A stretch of DNA of 64,000 nucleotides, from contig CAVWFK010000026.1 of NCBI GenBank assembly GCA_963754235.1, forward strand, positions 25,071-89,070, read 5' to 3'. This stretch comes from DATAYA01 sp963754235 (GTDB lineage: Bacteria > Pseudomonadota > Alphaproteobacteria > Acetobacterales > Acetobacteraceae). Positions 59,487 to 64,000 of the stretch are shown here, one piece after another (within the stretch, counting starts at the first letter, position 1; every line of letters starts with the position of its first letter). The translations under genes were made by a program, and so were the position numbers. Below the pieces are notes generated by a model that was given only the letters and a program-made list of their open reading frames with translations, did not search any database and was not told the DNA's origin.

Positions 59487-60542
59487 CTAGCGAACGACCC
59501 GCAGCAGCGAGCCGCGCTCGGCGGCCAGACCGCGGTAGATCGCGAGATAGTCCTCGGCCATGCGCCGCGCGGTGAAACGCTCCTCGAAGCGGGCGCGCAC
59601 CTTCTCGCGCGACAGCAGGGGCAGCCGGCCGACAGCGCCGATCGCCCCCACCTCATCCTCGACCACGAAGCCGGTCAGCCCGTCCTCGATCACCTCGGGA
59701 ACGGAGCCGCGGTTGAACGCGATCACCGGCGCACCGCAGGCCATCGCCTCGATCATCACCAGGCCGAACGGTTCCGGCCAGTCGATCGGCATCAACAGGC
59801 CGAGCGCGCCCGAGAGGAACGCCGGCTTCTCCGTCTCGCTGATCTCGCCGATCATCTCGACGTCCGGCCCGTTCAGCATCGGGCGGATCACCTCGTCGAA
59901 ATACTGCTGATCGACGCGGTCCACCTTGGCCGCGATCTTGATCGGGATGCCGCAGCGGCGCGCGGTGCGGATCGCGCGGTCCGGTCCCTTCTCGGGCGCG
60001 ATGCGGCCGAGGAAGGCGAGATAGCTCGGCGTCACCTCCGGCAGCGGCGTCAGCAGCTTCTCGGGCAGTCCGTGGTGCACGGTCGAGACGAAGTTCGCCT
60101 GCGGCAGCGGCCGGCGCTGCGAGTTGGAGATCGAGATCACCGGCGCGCTGGGGAACATGTTGAACACCGGCTGCAGCTCCGGCAGGTCGAGCCTGCCGTG
60201 CAGCGTGGTGACGAACGGCACGCGCTGGCGGCTGAACAGCGAAAATGGCCAGTAATCCATGTGAAAATGCAGCACGTCGAAATCCCCGGCGAGGCGGCGC
60301 ACCTCCTCCATCAGCAGCATGTGCGGCGCGATCGGATCGCGGATCGCCGGGTCGAGGCGCAATGCCCGCGGCCAGACCGGGTGCAGCCGCGCCGAGGTGA
60401 CTGAATCACCGGTGGCGAACAACGTTACGTCGTGACCGAGTTCAACCAGCGCCTCGGTGAGGTACGAGACGACCCGCTCGGTGCCTCCGTACAGCTTCGG
60501 CGGCACCGCCTCGTGCAGAGGCGGGATTTGCGCAACACGCAT
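59487..60542 (-). CDS. Family 4 glycosyltransferase
   Basis: A 351-residue GT-B fold retaining glycosyltransferase. MRVAQIPPLHEAVPPKLYGGTERVV is the acceptor-side opening with the GGTE loop; the donor-side domain has FLGRIAPEKGPDRAI and PIDWPEPFGLVMIEAMACGAPVIAFNRGSVPEVI, the EX7E-type motif. This YGGTERVV-type group is common in alphaproteobacteria and may build trehalose-like or envelope sugars; the substrate is unknown. Divergent from the ABC exporter, with a 173-base spacer that should contain both promoters. Confidence 0.9.
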   Translation of the reverse strand: MRVAQIPPLHEAVPPKLYGGTERVVSYLTEALVELGHDVTLFATGDSVTSARLHPVWPRALRLDPAIRDPIAPHMLLMEEVRRLAGDFDVLHFHMDYWPFSLFSRQRVPFVTTLHGRLDLPELQPVFNMFPSAPVISISNSQRRPLPQANFVSTVHHGLPEKLLTPLPEVTPSYLAFLGRIAPEKGPDRAIRTARRCGIPIKIAAKVDRVDQQYFDEVIRPMLNGPDVEMIGEISETEKPAFLSGALGLLMPIDWPEPFGLVMIEAMACGAPVIAFNRGSVPEVIEDGLTGFVVEDEVGAIGAVGRLPLLSREKVRARFEERFTARRMAEDYLAIYRGLAAERGSLLRVVR

Positions 60543-60715
60543 TCAGAGGATCTCCTTGGGAAGACGGCCCGGACGACCCGGTGGTCCCCCAAGTTGGGAT
60601 CAATGTTGGCGTTTCTGCGGCAGCGAATGCACAAATCCGTGACAACCGCTAATTGTGCGCGGTTGCCCCGATTGGCGGCGCGTCTTGCCTCATTTTCGCT
60701 GCAAGCGATGCGTAG

Positions 60716-62560
<1,845 letters not shown>

Positions 62561-64000
62561 CCGCCGCGCCGCGTCGGCGGCGAGTGCCGCCGGCGTCGCC
62601 GCGAACCCGCAGACGAGGCCCGACAGGCGCGGCGCACCCGCGTGGTAGCGACGCAAGGGCGCGACGGCGAGGCCCCGCGCCCGCGCCGCCGCCGCCGCCG
62701 CTCGCCTCGTCCATGCCGGGCGGCAGGCGCAGGATCATGTGCAGCCCGCCAGGTGCTGCCAGCGGTTCGGCGAGCGCGGCATGCCGTGCCAGCGCCGTCA
62801 GCAGCGCCACCCGGCGGCGGGCATACTCGATCCGCATCCGCCTGATGTGCGGCGCCAGCAGGTCGCGGCGCATGAACTCCGCCAGCACCGCTTGCGCGAG
62901 CGTGGTCGGGCCGCGATCGGTCAGCAGCCGCGCTTGCAGGAACGGCCGCACCAGCGGCGCCGGCAGCACCGCGAAGCCGAGCCGCAGGCCGGGGGCGAGC
63001 GTCTTGCTGAAGGTGCCGCAATAGATCACCCGGCCGCCGCGATCGAGGGTGGCGAGCGGGGGCAGGGGCTTGCCCTGCCAGCGGAATTCGGAGTCGCAAT
63101 CGTCCTCCAGCACCCAGGCTTCCGCCCGCGCCGCCCAGTCGAGCAGCGCCAGCCGGCGCCCTACCGGCAGCGCGCCGCCCATCGGCGTCGCGTGGGACGG
63201 TGCCACCAGCGCCAGCCTGGCATCCGGTGCGGCGGCGATGCCGGCGGCGACGTCGATGCCGTCGCGATCGGCCGGCACCGGCACCGGCGCCGCCCCGGCG
63301 GCGAGCAGCGCGCCGCGGCCGGAGGCGTAGCCGGGATCCTCCACCCACACCCGATCGCCCGGATCGAGCAGGAGCTGCGCGGTGACGAACAGCGCCTGCT
63401 GCGTGCCCGACGTGACGACGACGCAGGCGGGGTCGGCAACCAGCCCGCGCGTGGCCGCGAGGTGGGCCGCGATGTGGGCGCGCAAATTGGCAAGCCCCTC
63501 GGGCGGCGGGTAGCCGGGCGGACCGCCCGGCCAGTCGCGCAGCACCCGTGCCGCGCACTGCGCCCAGGCGGCGGCGGGGAACAGTTCGGGCGCCGGCACG
63601 CCCGGCGCCAGCAGGCCGGGCGTGGCGGCGCCGCCGCCCAGGTCGAGTGCGGCCAGCGCATCGCCGCGCCGCGACAGCCGCCCGGCATCGGCGCGCGGCG
63701 GTGCTGCGGGCGCGGGGGCGGCGTCGGGCAGGTCGTCGGTGACGAAGGTGCCGCTGCCGACGCGGGCGCGCACGTAGCCCTCGGCCGCCAGCCGCTCATA
63801 GGCGAGCACCACGGTCTGCCGCGCGACACTCAGTTCCTCGGCCAGAGCGCGGGTCGGCGGCAGGCGGGCGCCGGGCGGCAGCGCGCCCCGCAGGATGCCG
63901 TGACGAAGCCGCTGGAACACCGCCTGCTGGCGGGATTGGTCTGGTGCGAACATGGGGTATTTGTGTCGTTCAATCGGTCCATTGGCAAAGTATCACGATG

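Overview
The window is high-GC DNA with dense, often overlapping genes. It looks like a chromosome segment of an alphaproteobacterium, most likely Rhodospirillales/Acetobacteraceae. The reasons are the gene order pal-cpoB-tilS-ftsH-(small gene)-folP-glmM, the alphaproteobacterial form of SerC, a DUF1489 protein, an ELM1-family protein and a two-part PntA. This placement is inferred from gene content, not from a database search. I saw no rRNA or tRNA gene, CRISPR array, replication origin or complete DNA-transposon IS.

Layout. 1-8570: an RhtA-like exporter, then a core block (pal, cpoB, tilS, ftsH, a small membrane protein, folP, glmM). 8571-17885: thiD, a GT2 glycosyltransferase, the serine genes serC-serA, a GST, an XPD/DinG-like helicase and a WYL-like protein. 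17904-22765 (mostly minus strand): a small lipoprotein, a Rieske protein with no cytochrome b/c1 genes beside it, and a carbohydrate-type ABC transporter with no ATPase. 22921-28008: amidase, alpha/beta hydrolase, a BrnA antitoxin with a damaged brnT, a tyrosine phosphatase, a TAXI binding protein broken by an amber codon, and DUF1489. 28092-34638: a six-gene operon for a hydrogenase-4-like membrane complex whose large subunit lacks the cysteines that hold the NiFe centre. 34640-39470: a less GC-rich accessory patch with an unrecognised gene, a group II intron, a heme-oxygenase-like protein and a GNAT protein. 39473-50733: a HAD dehalogenase, LigD (ligase-polymerase) and its small neighbours, an FAD dehydrogenase, several small or broken genes, ELM1, a DUF4258/DUF2283 pair, a large unknown protein and an acyl-CoA synthetase. 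50977-64000: oligoendopeptidase F, an AarF/UbiB kinase-like protein, a polytopic membrane protein, transhydrogenase pntAA-pntAB-pntB, a GT4 glycosyltransferase, an ABC exporter and a MocR-type regulator.

Two patterns cut across the window. First, at least six genes are each interrupted by a single extra base (near 21268, 37719, 44490, 46486, 47154 and 62702). All six are +1, and removing one base restores a coherent protein. This could be systematic sequence error or real decay. Second, families of imperfect palindromes recur between genes (family A at 25201, 37381, 50731 and 57169; family B at 44919, 46591, 57069 and 57260; plus pairs at 8644/8869 and 18992/19175). Three copies split pntAA from pntAB, and the group II intron sits directly beside one hairpin.
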